Shown piece after piece: positions 16,938-25,118 of a DNA stretch of 64,000 nt; the first letter of the stretch is position 1; each line of letters starts with the position of its first letter. The translations under genes and the position numbers were made by a program. Source of the DNA: Mesorhizobium hawassense (GTDB lineage: Bacteria > Pseudomonadota > Alphaproteobacteria > Rhizobiales > Rhizobiaceae); NCBI RefSeq assembly GCF_003289945.1, contig NZ_QMBP01000003.1, positions 372,001-436,000 on the forward strand. Reading direction: 5' to 3'. The notes beneath the pieces were generated by a model. The model saw nothing but the letters and a program-made list of their open reading frames with translations, did not search any database and was not told the DNA's origin.

Positions 16938-17936
16938 GTGGGCTCGCTGAAGATCGAGAATGTGAAGAAGGCTTTCGGGCCGGTCGAAGTGCTGAAGGGC
17001 ATCGACCTGCAGGTGACGGATGGCGAGTTCGTCGTCTTCGTCGGCCCGTCCGGCTGCGGAAAATCGACGCTGCTGCGTGTCATCGCCGGGCTGGAGGACT
17101 CGACCTCCGGCCGCGTGCTGATCGACGGCGCCGATGTCTCGGTCACGCCGCCGGCGAAACGCGGCATCGCCATGGTGTTCCAGACCTACGCGCTCTATCC
17201 GCATCTGACGGTCAAGAACAACATGGCATTGGGCCTCAAGCAGGCCGGCACGCCGGCGGCCGAGATCGAGCGGCGCATCAAGGTCGCTTCCGTCATGCTG
17301 TCGCTCGAACCCTATCTCGAGCGCCGGCCGGCGGAACTGTCGGGCGGCCAGCGTCAGCGCGTCGCCATCGGTCGCGCCGTGGTGCGCGAGCCGAAACTGT
17401 TCCTGTTCGACGAGCCGCTGTCGAACCTTGACGCTGCACTGCGCGTCAACACCCGGCTGGAGATCGCGCAGTTGCACCGGCGGCTGAAGGCGACGATGAT
17501 CTACGTCACCCACGACCAGGTCGAGGCAATGACGCTGGCCGACAAGATCGTGGTGCTCAATGCCGGCCGGATCGAGCAGATCGGCAGCCCGATGGAACTC
17601 TACAATTCGCCGGCCAACGAGTTCGTCGCCGGCTTCATCGGCTCGCCGAAGATGAATTTCATCGACGGCGCGCGGCTGGGCGAGACGGCCAAGACCATCG
17701 GCGTGCGGCCGGAGCATCTCTCCGTCGACACGAAGTCCGGCGCCTGGAAGGGCACGGTCGTGCATGCCGAGCATCTCGGCGCCGATACCAACCTCTATCT
17801 CGACTGCGAGAAGGCCGGGCTGATCACCGTGCGCATCTTCGGCGTCTACAATGCCGAGCCCGGCTCGACGCTCTATGCGACGCCGGATGCGGCGAAGACG
17901 TACCGGTTTGGCGGGGATGGGAAGGTGCTCAAGTAG
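16938..17936 (+). CDS. sugar ABC transporter ATP-binding protein (MalK/UgpC type)
   Basis: A 332-aa ATPase that energises the 12595-15864 transporter. It has Walker A (GPSGCGKST near residue 36), the Q-loop ([13 protein letters not shown]), the signature [14 protein letters not shown], Walker B ([13 protein letters not shown]), the H-loop ([15 protein letters not shown]) and a C-terminal TOBE-like domain ([10 protein letters not shown]). It starts with GTG, preceded by GGAA. Last gene of the plus-strand amino-sugar operon. Confidence 0.94.
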   Translation: MGSLKIENVKKAFGPVEVLKGIDLQVTDGEFVVFVGPSGCGKSTLLRVIAGLEDSTSGRVLIDGADVSVTPPAKRGIAMVFQTYALYPHLTVKNNMALGLKQAGTPAAEIERRIKVASVMLSLEPYLERRPAELSGGQRQRVAIGRAVVREPKLFLFDEPLSNLDAALRVNTRLEIAQLHRRLKATMIYVTHDQVEAMTLADKIVVLNAGRIEQIGSPMELYNSPANEFVAGFIGSPKMNFIDGARLGETAKTIGVRPEHLSVDTKSGAWKGTVVHAEHLGADTNLYLDCEKAGLITVRIFGVYNAEPGSTLYATPDAAKTYRFGGDGKVLK

Positions 17937-17972
17937 AACACGCTGGCGCTGCCCCTCATCCGCCTGCCGGCA

Positions 17973-18002
17973 CCTTCTCCCCGTATAGTGACGGGGAGAA
18001 GG
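17973..18002. terminator. hairpin between convergent genes (bidirectional terminator candidate)
   Basis: A 12-bp perfect stem, CCTTCTCCCCGT / ACGGGGAGAAGG, with a 6-nt loop ATAGTG lies between the converging ABC ATPase and FAH-family genes. It has no long T-run, and the flanking CCGCCTGCCGGCA text looks like part of a further dispersed rhizobial repeat. Confidence 0.5.
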
Positions 18003-18012
18003 ACAGCTGAAC

Positions 18013-18858
18013 CTACACGTCCGCCTTGAACGTCTGCTTCTGCTGGCCGAGGCCTTCGATGCCGAGCTCCACCACGTCGCCGGCCTTCAGGAACACCGGC
18101 GGCTTCATGCCGAGGCCGACGCCGGGCGGCGTGCCGGTGGAGATGATGTCGCCGGGATGCAGCGACATGAACTGGCTGAGATAGGCGACCAGATATTTGA
18201 CGCCGTAGACCATGGTCTTGGTCGAGCCGTTCTGCATGGTCTTGCCGTTGACGGTCAGCCACATCTTCAGGTTCTGCGGGTCGGCGACCTCGTCCTTGGT
18301 GACCAGCCACGGGCCGGTCGGGCCGAAGGTGTCGCAGGATTTGCCCTTGGTCCACTGGCCCTGGCGCTCGGCCTGGAAGGCGCGTTCGGAAACGTCATGC
18401 GCGACGCAGTAGCCGGCGACATAATCCAGCGCGTCGTCCTCCGAGACATATTTCGCCGTCTTGCCGATGACGACGCCGAGCTCGACTTCCCAGTCGGTCT
18501 TGACCGAGCCACGTGGGATCAACACGTCGTCATTCGGCCCGACGATCGCCGAGCTTGCCTTCATGAAGATGATCGGCTCCGGCGGCACGGTGGCGCCGGT
18601 CTCGGCGGCGTGGTCGGAATAGTTGAGGCCGATGCAGATGAACTTGCCCGTGCCGGCGACGCAGGCGCCCATGCGAGGCTTGCCGGAAACCGCCGGCAGC
18701 GACTTCGGATCGAGTTTCGAGAGCATGTCCAGCGAGGCCGGATGAAGCGTCGTGCCGGCAATATCGGCGACATGAGCGGAAAGGTCGCGGATCGTGCCAT
18801 CCGCATCGAGCAGGCCGGGCTTTTCGGCGCCAGCTTCACCATAGCGCAACAACTTCAT
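18013..18858 (-). CDS. fumarylacetoacetate hydrolase-family protein (2,4-diketo-3-deoxy-L-fuconate hydrolase-like)
   Basis: A 281-aa FAH-fold enzyme that would hydrolyse a diketo acid to pyruvate plus a hydroxy acid. It has the fold signatures FICIGLNYSDHAAETG, the metal-binding DWEVELGVVIGK, HDVSERAFQ and GDIISTGTPPGVG. The ATG at 18858 (MKLLRYGEAG) follows GGAGAAAGTAAG; an upstream in-frame ATG at 18897 lacks this. Its neighbour, 205 bp upstream, is an SDR resembling 2-keto-3-deoxy-L-fuconate dehydrogenase, and that pair catalyses the last two steps of non-phosphorylating L-fucose breakdown. Generic annotation would be ureidoglycolate lyase or HHDD isomerase; substrate is inferred from context. 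Confidence 0.8.
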   Translation of the reverse strand: MKLLRYGEAGAEKPGLLDADGTIRDLSAHVADIAGTTLHPASLDMLSKLDPKSLPAVSGKPRMGACVAGTGKFICIGLNYSDHAAETGATVPPEPIIFMKASSAIVGPNDDVLIPRGSVKTDWEVELGVVIGKTAKYVSEDDALDYVAGYCVAHDVSERAFQAERQGQWTKGKSCDTFGPTGPWLVTKDEVADPQNLKMWLTVNGKTMQNGSTKTMVYGVKYLVAYLSQFMSLHPGDIISTGTPPGVGLGMKPPVFLKAGDVVELGIEGLGQQKQTFKADV

Positions 18859-19063
18859 CTTACTTTCTCCACCTTGCGGCCCAGCGGCCGTTTTCACATA
18901 GTCCCGTCAAGATCAGCGGACCGTAGTCGTCGACCCCACCGGCGACAAGCGCGCCATTTGTTCGAGCCGGCTAACCGAGCGGATTTTCAGACGCTTCGAT
19001 CCGGCCAAGCGCGGGGATCAAGGCCTGTCTTCCCGTTCAGCCGTCAATCCCTTTCAGCTACCG

Positions 19064-19795
19064 TCAGATCGACCAGCCGCCATCGATGTTGTAGGCCTGG
19101 CCCGACGTATAGGTGGCGCCGGCCAGATAGACGGCGAGGTCGGCGATCTCCTCGGGCGTGCCGAGCCTGCCCATGGGCTGGCGAGCGATGAAAGCCGCTC
19201 GGGCCGCCTCATAGTCGCCCTGGGCATGCATGCGGTCCTGCAGCGACGGGCTTTCGACCGTGCCCGGGCAGATGGCGTTGCAGCGGATGCCTTTGGCGAC
19301 ATAATCGGCGGCGACCGCCTTGGTGAGGCCGATGACCGCCGCCTTTGTCAGGCCGTAGGCAAAGCGGTTCGGCACGCCCTTCTGCGAGCTTGCCAGCGAG
19401 GACATGTTGATGATCGACCCGTCGCCGCGCTCCAGCATGCCGGGCAGCACGGCGCGGATGGTGCGGATCATGGCGCGGACATTGAGGTTGAGCGCGAAGT
19501 CGAGGTCCTCGTCCTTCATTTCCAGGATCGAGCCCGCATGGACGAAGCCGGCGCAGTTAAACAGCACGTCGACGCGGCCGATTTCGGCGAAAGCCGTCTT
19601 CACCGCATCGTCGTTCAGCACGTCGAGCTTGCGGGACTTGACGCCGGGCGCCTTGGCGAGTTCGACTAGGGCCGCCTCGTTGATGTCGGTGGCGTGGACA
19701 GTGGCGCCAGCCTTCGCGAAAGCCAGCACGCTGGCGCGACCGATGCCCTGCGCCGCTGCGGTGACGACGACGATCTTGCCTGCCAGATCCGCCAT
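19064..19795 (-). CDS. SDR-family dehydrogenase (2-keto-3-deoxy-L-fuconate dehydrogenase-like)
   Basis: A classical 243-aa short-chain dehydrogenase. It has TAAAQGIGRAS (NAD motif), FNCAGFVHAG, the catalytic Ser in NMSSLAS, Tyr-x-x-x-Lys in FAYGLTKAA and a C-terminal NIDGGWSI. The stretch GIRCNAICPGTVESPSLQDRM and the DGGWS end match the BDH2/fuconate-dehydrogenase branch of SDRs rather than FabG. Together with the FAH-fold gene downstream it suggests the lower L-fuconate pathway. L-fuconate dehydratase and L-fucose dehydrogenase are not in the window. Confidence 0.82.
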   Translation of the reverse strand: MADLAGKIVVVTAAAQGIGRASVLAFAKAGATVHATDINEAALVELAKAPGVKSRKLDVLNDDAVKTAFAEIGRVDVLFNCAGFVHAGSILEMKDEDLDFALNLNVRAMIRTIRAVLPGMLERGDGSIINMSSLASSQKGVPNRFAYGLTKAAVIGLTKAVAADYVAKGIRCNAICPGTVESPSLQDRMHAQGDYEAARAAFIARQPMGRLGTPEEIADLAVYLAGATYTSGQAYNIDGGWSI

Positions 19796-19998
19796 GCTTT
19801 TCTCCTGCCTGATGCATCCGCGTTTATCGTTGGCCGGCCGCGGCGTCCCAGAGGGCCAGCATCGTGCGGCCTACGCTACGGCTTCACAGATAAAGATGTT
19901 TTTTCTCGTTAAAGAACATGCGCGCCAGCGTCAAGCCCGAACGCGGTCGCGGCAGCAGCCGAAATGGCTCCGCCGCGGCGTACTTCAGGCGGGAGGTA

Positions 19999-22374
19999 TC
20001 AATCGCCGTAAGGCACCCAGACGTTCTTGACCTCGATGGCGCGGCGCAGGAAGGCATCGCCGGCGGCTTCGCCCGACGCCCAGTCCAGCGTGCGGCCGTT
20101 GCCGGTCCAGACGCGCTTGAGGTTGCCGACGGAGTCGGCCTCCGCCTTGGCGCAGGTGTCGGCATCGGCGAACACCCAGAGCCCGTCGACATCATCGTGC
20201 TTGGCCAAGACGCCGCAAAGCTCGGCGCTGCGGCCGGTGACGATGTTGATGGCGCCGGCAGGCAAGTCGGAATATTCGATCACCTGGTACAGGTCGGTGG
20301 CCAAAAGCGGATGCCATTCGGACGGGACGGCGACGACGGTGTTGCCCATGGCGAGCGCCGGCGCCACCAGCGACACAAAATTGAGCAAAGGCTGGTTGTC
20401 CGGCGCGACGATGCCGACGACACCGACCGGCTCATGCAGCGCCAGTGTCACGACACGGGCCGGCGGCTGGTGGACGCGGCCCTCGAACTTGTCGGCGAGG
20501 CCGGCATAGAGGAACAGCCGCTCGATCGACTGCTCGACCTCTTCCCGCGCCGCCTTGGCGGCAACCCCGGTAAGCTGGACCAGACGCGCGGCAAACTCGT
20601 CGGCGCGGCCGGACAGGTTTTCGGCGAGATAATAGAGCACCTGGCTGCGGTTATAGGCGGTCGCCTCCGGCCAGGCCTTGCAGGCCCGGGCAGCAGAAAC
20701 TGCATCGCGGATATCCTTGCGGTTGCCGAGGCCGACTTCGCCGGCCAGCTTGCCCTTGGCGCCAGCGACAGCGAGCGAATAATTGCCATCCGGCCGCACC
20801 TGCTTGCCGCCGATGAACAGCTTTGCCGTGCGATCGATCGACGTGCCATCCGCCTGCTCAACCGGCTGGGCCGAGCCGACCGCAGCCGGCTTGATGGCCG
20901 GGCCGACAGGCAGCTTGGCCGCCAGATATTCGAACATGCCCTCGCGGCCGCCTTCGCGGCCAAAGCCGCTTTCGCGGTAGCCGCCGAAGCCGCAGGCGGC
21001 GTCGAACATGTTGGTGCCGTTGATCCAGACGACGCCGGCCTTCAGTTGCGGGGCGACGTGCAGGGCAAGGTTGACGTTCTCGCTCCACACAGAGGCGGCA
21101 AGGCCGTAGCGCGTGTTGTTGGCGAGCTCGATCGCTTCCTCGGTGTTGCGGAAGCTCATCGTGGCCAGAACCGGGCCGAAGACCTCTTCCTGCGCCAGAA
21201 TGTTAGCCGGCGAAACAGATGTCGCCAGTGTCGGCAGGTGATAATAGCCGGAGGATGGCAGTGTGGCGTCAGGCTGCCAGCAGACGGCGCCCTGTTTCGC
21301 GCCTTCGGCGATCAGGCCCCTGACGCGGTCAAGCTGGGTACTGTCGACCAGCGGGCCGATGTCGGTGTTCTTGTCGAGCGGGCTGCCGACACGCAGACGA
21401 CTCATCCTGACCTTGACCTTGGCGATGAAGGCTTCCGCGATGCCTTCCTGGACCAGGAGACGCGAGCCGGCGCAGCAGACCTGGCCCTGGTTGAACCAGA
21501 TGCCGTCGACGAGACCTTCGACGGCGCTGTCGAGGTCGGCATCCTCGAAGACGACGAAGGCCGACTTGCCGCCGAGCTCAAGCGACAGTTTCTTACCCGA
21601 TCCGGCTGTCGCCTTGCGGATGATCTTGCCGACTTCCGACGAGCCGGTGAAGGCGATCTTCTGCACACCTGGGTGGTTGACGATGGCCGCGCCCGCCTCA
21701 GGCCCGCCCTGGACGATGTTGACGACGCCCTTCGGCACGCCGGCGCGTTCGCAGATCTCGGCGAACAGGATGGCGGTGAGCGGGGTGAATTCGGCAGGCT
21801 TCAGCAACACCGTGCAGCCGGCGGCTAGAGCCGGCGCGATCTTCCAGGCCAGCATCAGCAGCGGGAAATTCCACGGAATGACCTGGCCGACGACGCCGAC
21901 CGGCTTGTGATCGGGAAAATCCTTCTCCAGCGTCTGCGCCCAGCCGGCATGGTGGATGAAATGGCGGATCGCCAGCGGCACGTCGATGTCGCGGCTTTCG
22001 CGGATCGGCTTGCCGTTGTCGATCGATTCCAGCACGGCGAACAGGCGCTGATGGCGCTGCATGGCGCGGCCGATGGCGTAGAGGACTTTTGCGCGGGCGT
22101 AGCCGGAGGAGGCGCTCCATTTCGGTAGCGCTTTCGCAGCGGCGGTGACCGCGGCCTCGATATCGGCCGCGCCGGCATCGGAGATTTTGGCCAGAAGCTT
22201 GCCGGAGGACGGCTCGCTGGTCTCGAAGGTCTTGCCGCTGGCCGCCGCTTTCCAGGCGCCGTCGATGAACAGCGCTTTCGCGAAATCGCGCGAGGCCAAC
22301 CAGGCATCCGCCTCGTTGCGGGCTTCCGGCGCCGGGCCGTATTCCATGGCGTGATAGCGTTCGAGGATGTTCAT
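19999..22374 (-). CDS. two-domain aldehyde dehydrogenase (ALDH16-like)
   Basis: At 791 aa it is far longer than the usual 480-500 aa ALDH. Domain 1 (about residues 30-500) is complete: GQVIPWNFPLLM, LKPAEFTPL, the catalytic Glu in LELGGKSAF and the catalytic Cys in NQGQVCCAGSRL near residue 300. Domain 2 (about 515-791, LFIGGKQV onward) repeats the N-terminal ALDH half but has VVAVPSEWHPL at the cofactor-lysine site and stops before any catalytic Cys. This architecture is that of the ALDH16 group, in which the second domain is structural. GGAGGAG precedes the ATG. deoC lies 241 bp upstream on the same strand; the acetaldehyde it releases is a plausible substrate. Confidence 0.88.
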   Translation of the reverse strand: MNILERYHAMEYGPAPEARNEADAWLASRDFAKALFIDGAWKAAASGKTFETSEPSSGKLLAKISDAGAADIEAAVTAAAKALPKWSASSGYARAKVLYAIGRAMQRHQRLFAVLESIDNGKPIRESRDIDVPLAIRHFIHHAGWAQTLEKDFPDHKPVGVVGQVIPWNFPLLMLAWKIAPALAAGCTVLLKPAEFTPLTAILFAEICERAGVPKGVVNIVQGGPEAGAAIVNHPGVQKIAFTGSSEVGKIIRKATAGSGKKLSLELGGKSAFVVFEDADLDSAVEGLVDGIWFNQGQVCCAGSRLLVQEGIAEAFIAKVKVRMSRLRVGSPLDKNTDIGPLVDSTQLDRVRGLIAEGAKQGAVCWQPDATLPSSGYYHLPTLATSVSPANILAQEEVFGPVLATMSFRNTEEAIELANNTRYGLAASVWSENVNLALHVAPQLKAGVVWINGTNMFDAACGFGGYRESGFGREGGREGMFEYLAAKLPVGPAIKPAAVGSAQPVEQADGTSIDRTAKLFIGGKQVRPDGNYSLAVAGAKGKLAGEVGLGNRKDIRDAVSAARACKAWPEATAYNRSQVLYYLAENLSGRADEFAARLVQLTGVAAKAAREEVEQSIERLFLYAGLADKFEGRVHQPPARVVTLALHEPVGVVGIVAPDNQPLLNFVSLVAPALAMGNTVVAVPSEWHPLLATDLYQVIEYSDLPAGAINIVTGRSAELCGVLAKHDDVDGLWVFADADTCAKAEADSVGNLKRVWTGNGRTLDWASGEAAGDAFLRRAIEVKNVWVPYGD

Positions 22375-22412
22375 GGGGTGCTCCTCCCGGAGGAGATTTC
22401 TGGATAAGTGGG

Positions 22413-22598
22413 TGCTCTACGGCGCCCCCCTCTGTCCTGCCGGACATCTCCCCCACTTGTGGGGAGATTGGCCGTCATCGGCGATTTCGCCAATCGCCAG
22501 CGTTGCAGAACGAGGGCGGACGAGGGGGCAAGCTGATCTCCCCCCTCGCGGGGGAGATGTCCGGCAGGACAGAGGGGGGCGCGAAGGAACTCGACGTT
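22413..22598. repeat. dispersed intergenic repeat, family B
   Basis: About 186 bp with inverted ends: CCTGCCGGACATCTCCCCC on the left and GGGGGAGATGTCCGGCAGG on the right. Its outer flanks, GCTCTACGGCGCCCCCC and GGGGGGCGCGAAGGAACTCGAC, are almost identical to those of the copy at 46210-46391, so the mobile or copied unit is larger than the core palindrome. It fills the gap between deoC and the ALDH gene. Confidence 0.85.
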
Positions 22599-22615
22599 CA
22601 AGGCCTTCACTCGCG

Positions 22616-23680
22616 CTACGCCATCGCGTGGCGATGGTTGGCCGAATAATGGCCGGTCAGATGATGCTCGAGCTGGCGTTCGATGTCGGTGAGCAGGCTG
22701 GAGGCCCCGAAGCGGAACAGGTTCGGCTCGAGCCAGGGCCTGCCGAGTTCTTCCTTCATCAGCACCAGCCAGTCGAGCGAGACTTTCGCTGTCGAGATGC
22801 CGCCCGCCGGCTTGAAGCCGATCAGGTAGCCGGTCTCCTCGAAATAGGCGCGGATGGCGCGCACCATGGCAAGACCGACGGGAAGCGTGGCGTTGACGCT
22901 TTCCTTGCCGGTCGAGGTTTTTATGAAATCGGCGCCCGCCATCATCGCCACCATGGAGGCGAGCATGACGTTGCGCAGCGTGGCGAGATCGCCGGTACCG
23001 AGAATGACCTTGAGATGCGCATCGCCGCAGGCGGCGCGCATGGCGACGATTTCGTTGAAGAGCTCGCGCCATTTTGCGCCGTAGACCAGGCCGCGCGGAA
23101 TGACGACGTCGATCTCGTCGGCACCATCCTTCACCGAGGCCTCGATCTCCTGCAGGCGCGTAGACAGCGGCGCAAGGCCGTGCGGGAAGGCAGTAGAGAC
23201 CGCGGCGACATGGATGCCGGTGCCGCGCACGGCATCGACCGCGGTGGCGACGAAGGGATGGTAGACGCAGACCGCCGCCGGACGGATGGTTTCGCCCGAT
23301 ATACCCAGGCCCTCGACGATATCCCGGCGGAGAGGGTTGATCGCCTTGGCGCAGAGCCGGCGCACGCGCTCGTCGGTATCGTTGGAGTTGAGCGTGGTGA
23401 GGTCCATGCAGGCAATGGCGCGCAGCAGCCAGGCGGCCTGGTTGTCGGCCTTGATCGAGCGCCGCTTGGTCAGCGTCGCGACACGCCGCTCCAGCGCCGA
23501 GCGGTTGACGCTGCGCACCGATTCCAGGAAGCCGAGATCGAGCTTCATGCCGGGATTGCGGGCGATGCCATGCTCCAGCGGCACTGGCGTGTTGGCGGCG
23601 GCGCGCGCCGTCAGCGGCATGATTTTGGGCGCGCCGGGGCCTGCCTCGCGGATCGTGCTGCTCATCTCCTGCCCTTTCAT
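22616..23680 (-). CDS. deoC: deoxyribose-phosphate aldolase
   Basis: Cleaves 2-deoxyribose 5-phosphate to glyceraldehyde 3-phosphate and acetaldehyde. It has 354 aa, the longer alphaproteobacterial form. Active-site landmarks are the catalytic Asp in ADEIDVVIPRG, the Schiff-base Lys in DFIKTSTGK and the second Lys in IGFKPAGGI. I favour the ATG at 23680 (GAGGT 7 nt upstream); an ATG at 23665 is possible but its SD would abut the start codon. It precedes the ALDH16-like gene, so the pair would take deoxynucleoside sugars to central metabolism and acetate. Confidence 0.92.
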   Translation of the reverse strand: MKGQEMSSTIREAGPGAPKIMPLTARAAANTPVPLEHGIARNPGMKLDLGFLESVRSVNRSALERRVATLTKRRSIKADNQAAWLLRAIACMDLTTLNSNDTDERVRRLCAKAINPLRRDIVEGLGISGETIRPAAVCVYHPFVATAVDAVRGTGIHVAAVSTAFPHGLAPLSTRLQEIEASVKDGADEIDVVIPRGLVYGAKWRELFNEIVAMRAACGDAHLKVILGTGDLATLRNVMLASMVAMMAGADFIKTSTGKESVNATLPVGLAMVRAIRAYFEETGYLIGFKPAGGISTAKVSLDWLVLMKEELGRPWLEPNLFRFGASSLLTDIERQLEHHLTGHYSANHRHAMA

Positions 23681-24070
23681 TTCAGCGACCTCAGCCGAAG
23701 GATAGCCCGTGAAGCGATGCTTCACGAGTCTTTCAAAAGGGTCATAGCGGAAAAAGGCGGCGAAAGCAGCCGATTTTTGACCACATGGTCAAAATATCAC
23801 GCTGAGTTGCCGCTCCCGGCGTTGGAGATTGGCCGAAACGCCCATCCCTTCGTCATACTCGGGCTTGACCCGAGTATCCATGCCGCGACCTCTGCCGCAG
23901 AGTGCAACGGTGCAGAATTCTGTAACCCCCGCAACGCCTTAGCGTAACGGCATGGATTCTAGGGTCTGCGCGCGTCGCTCCGCTCCTTGCTCCGCCCTAG
24001 AATGACGAAGCGCGAATGTCGTCGCTAATCTCAGACGCCTCCAACAGAGCTGGCGGGCTGCGACCAGCGT
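23681..24070. repeat. 390-bp gene-free stretch with a dispersed inverted-repeat element (family D)
   Basis: No convincing gene is present. Bases 23848-24010 form an element bounded by CTTCGTCAT and ATGACGAAG, with internal pairs ACTCGGGCTTGACCCGAGT and GGCATGGATTCTAGGG / CCCTAGAAT. The stretch GCGCGCGTCGCTCCGCTCCTT is typical of rhizobial intergenic mosaic elements. Bases 23681-23847 would hold the deoC promoter; TTTTTGACCACATGGTCAAAAAT-like symmetry (TTTGACCACATGGTCAAA, 23774-23791) is a good palindromic operator candidate. Confidence 0.6.
23774..23791. promoter_or_regulatory. palindromic operator candidate upstream of deoC
   Basis: TTTGACCAC-ATGGTCAAA is symmetric: TTTGACCA pairs with TGGTCAAA around CA/AT. 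It lies about 95 bp upstream of the deoC start. TTTGACCAnnTGGTCAAA resembles the sites of DeoR/GntR-class repressors. No regulator gene for it is adjacent. Confidence 0.45.
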
Positions 24071-24898
24071 TCAGCCGACGAAGGCGCGCTCGACGACGAA
24101 GCTGGCCGGATGACTGAGCGAGCCTTCCTGGAAGCCGAGGCTTTCAGCCAGTTCCTTGACGTCCTTCAGCATATGCATCGAGCCGCAGATCATGATGCGG
24201 TCGGTCTCGGGATTGAGCTTGTCGATGCCGAGGTCGGAATAGAACTTGCCCGAGCCGATCAGCGCGGTGATGCGGCCCATGCGCGCCGACTCCTCGCGAG
24301 TGGTCGAGTTGTAAAGCGTGACGCGGCCGCCGGTCAACTCGCCGATCAGCGGGTCGCTCTCCAGCGCCGCAACCAGCTCCTGGCCGTAGGTCAGCTCGGC
24401 ATTGTCGCGGCAGGTGTGGGTCAGGATGACCTGGTCGAACTTTTCATAGGTGTCGGGATCACGCAGCAGGCTGGCGAAGGGCGCGATGCCGGTGCCGGTC
24501 GAGATCATGAACACACGCTTGGCAGGCGTCAGCGCGTCGAGCACCAGCGTGCCGGTCGACTTCTGGCGCATGATGACGGTGTCGCCGACCTGGATCTTCT
24601 GCAGCTCGGACGTGAGCGGGCCGTCCGGCACCTTGATCGAGAAGAATTCAAGCTCCTCGTCCCAGGCGGGGCTGGCGACCGAATAAGCGCGGAAGACCGG
24701 CTTCTCGGCATTGGGCAGGCCGATCATGACGAATTCGCCGGAGCGGAAGCGCAGCGACTGCGGGCGGGTGATGCGGAACGAGAACAGCCGGTCGGTGTAA
24801 TGCTTCACCGACACCACGGTCTCGGCATAGACATTGGCCGGGATCGGGAACTGCAGCGGCTTTACGCCGGCGACGTTCAAGGCGGATGTCGTGTTCAT
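24071..24898 (-). CDS. fpr: ferredoxin-NADP+ reductase
   Basis: An FAD enzyme of 275 aa that passes electrons between NADPH and ferredoxin or flavodoxin. FAD motifs are FRAYSVAS (R-x-Y-S) and the C-terminal FVVERAFVG, the alphaproteobacterial subclass ending. NADP motifs are MISTGTGIAPFASLL and LTHTCRDNAELTYG, then ICGSMHMLKD. The ATG at 24898 (MNTTSALN) was preferred over 24940 because the homologous N-terminus starts about here. It is divergent from hyuA with a 220-bp gap that carries a GTATAC-centred palindrome, and it could supply reductant to the FeS proteins further along; that link is speculative. Confidence 0.9.
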   Translation of the reverse strand: MNTTSALNVAGVKPLQFPIPANVYAETVVSVKHYTDRLFSFRITRPQSLRFRSGEFVMIGLPNAEKPVFRAYSVASPAWDEELEFFSIKVPDGPLTSELQKIQVGDTVIMRQKSTGTLVLDALTPAKRVFMISTGTGIAPFASLLRDPDTYEKFDQVILTHTCRDNAELTYGQELVAALESDPLIGELTGGRVTLYNSTTREESARMGRITALIGSGKFYSDLGIDKLNPETDRIMICGSMHMLKDVKELAESLGFQEGSLSHPASFVVERAFVG

Positions 24899-25023
24899 CA
24901 AACCCAACTTTCCATGCCAGACGAGACCCGCTGGCGCCAAACTCTCTCCTGCGCGCCCGAACGGTCAGGTCCCGGCGTGCTGCTCACACACTGACAAGCG
25001 GTAAGCTCTTGTGTCGGAAACTT

Positions 25024-25037
25024 ATTAGTATACAAAT
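25024..25037. promoter_or_regulatory. palindromic operator candidate (ATTAGTATACAAAT)
   Basis: A near-perfect inverted repeat centred on GTATAC, 82 bp upstream of hyuA and 126 bp upstream of fpr. It matches the site at 37370-37383 (ATTCGTATGCAAAT) at 12 of 14 positions; both are followed by GAT. The form is typical of FadR-subfamily GntR operators. Confidence 0.55.
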
Positions 25038-25118
25038 GATCTTCAGGTCAAGATGGCGACGTAAAATGCCTTTCCAAACCGAGGCATATCCGTAGTCCTG
25101 CTATTTCGGGTTTCGGCA

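Noticed and set aside
15807-17774. 655-codon antisense frame across the oxidoreductase and ABC ATPase genes
   Set aside because: Spans two well-supported genes on the other strand; composition is typical of a shadow frame.
18859-19063. small gene between the FAH-fold and SDR genes
   Set aside because: No frame with a ribosome site and sensible composition; treated as intergenic.
19918-21828. 636-codon frame opposite the ALDH16-like gene
   Set aside because: No motif, low-complexity Arg/Asp/Gly composition, and the minus strand has complete ALDH signatures.
22367-23947. 526-codon plus-strand frame opposite deoC
   Set aside because: Runs through a dispersed repeat and the antisense of deoC; no recognisable protein.
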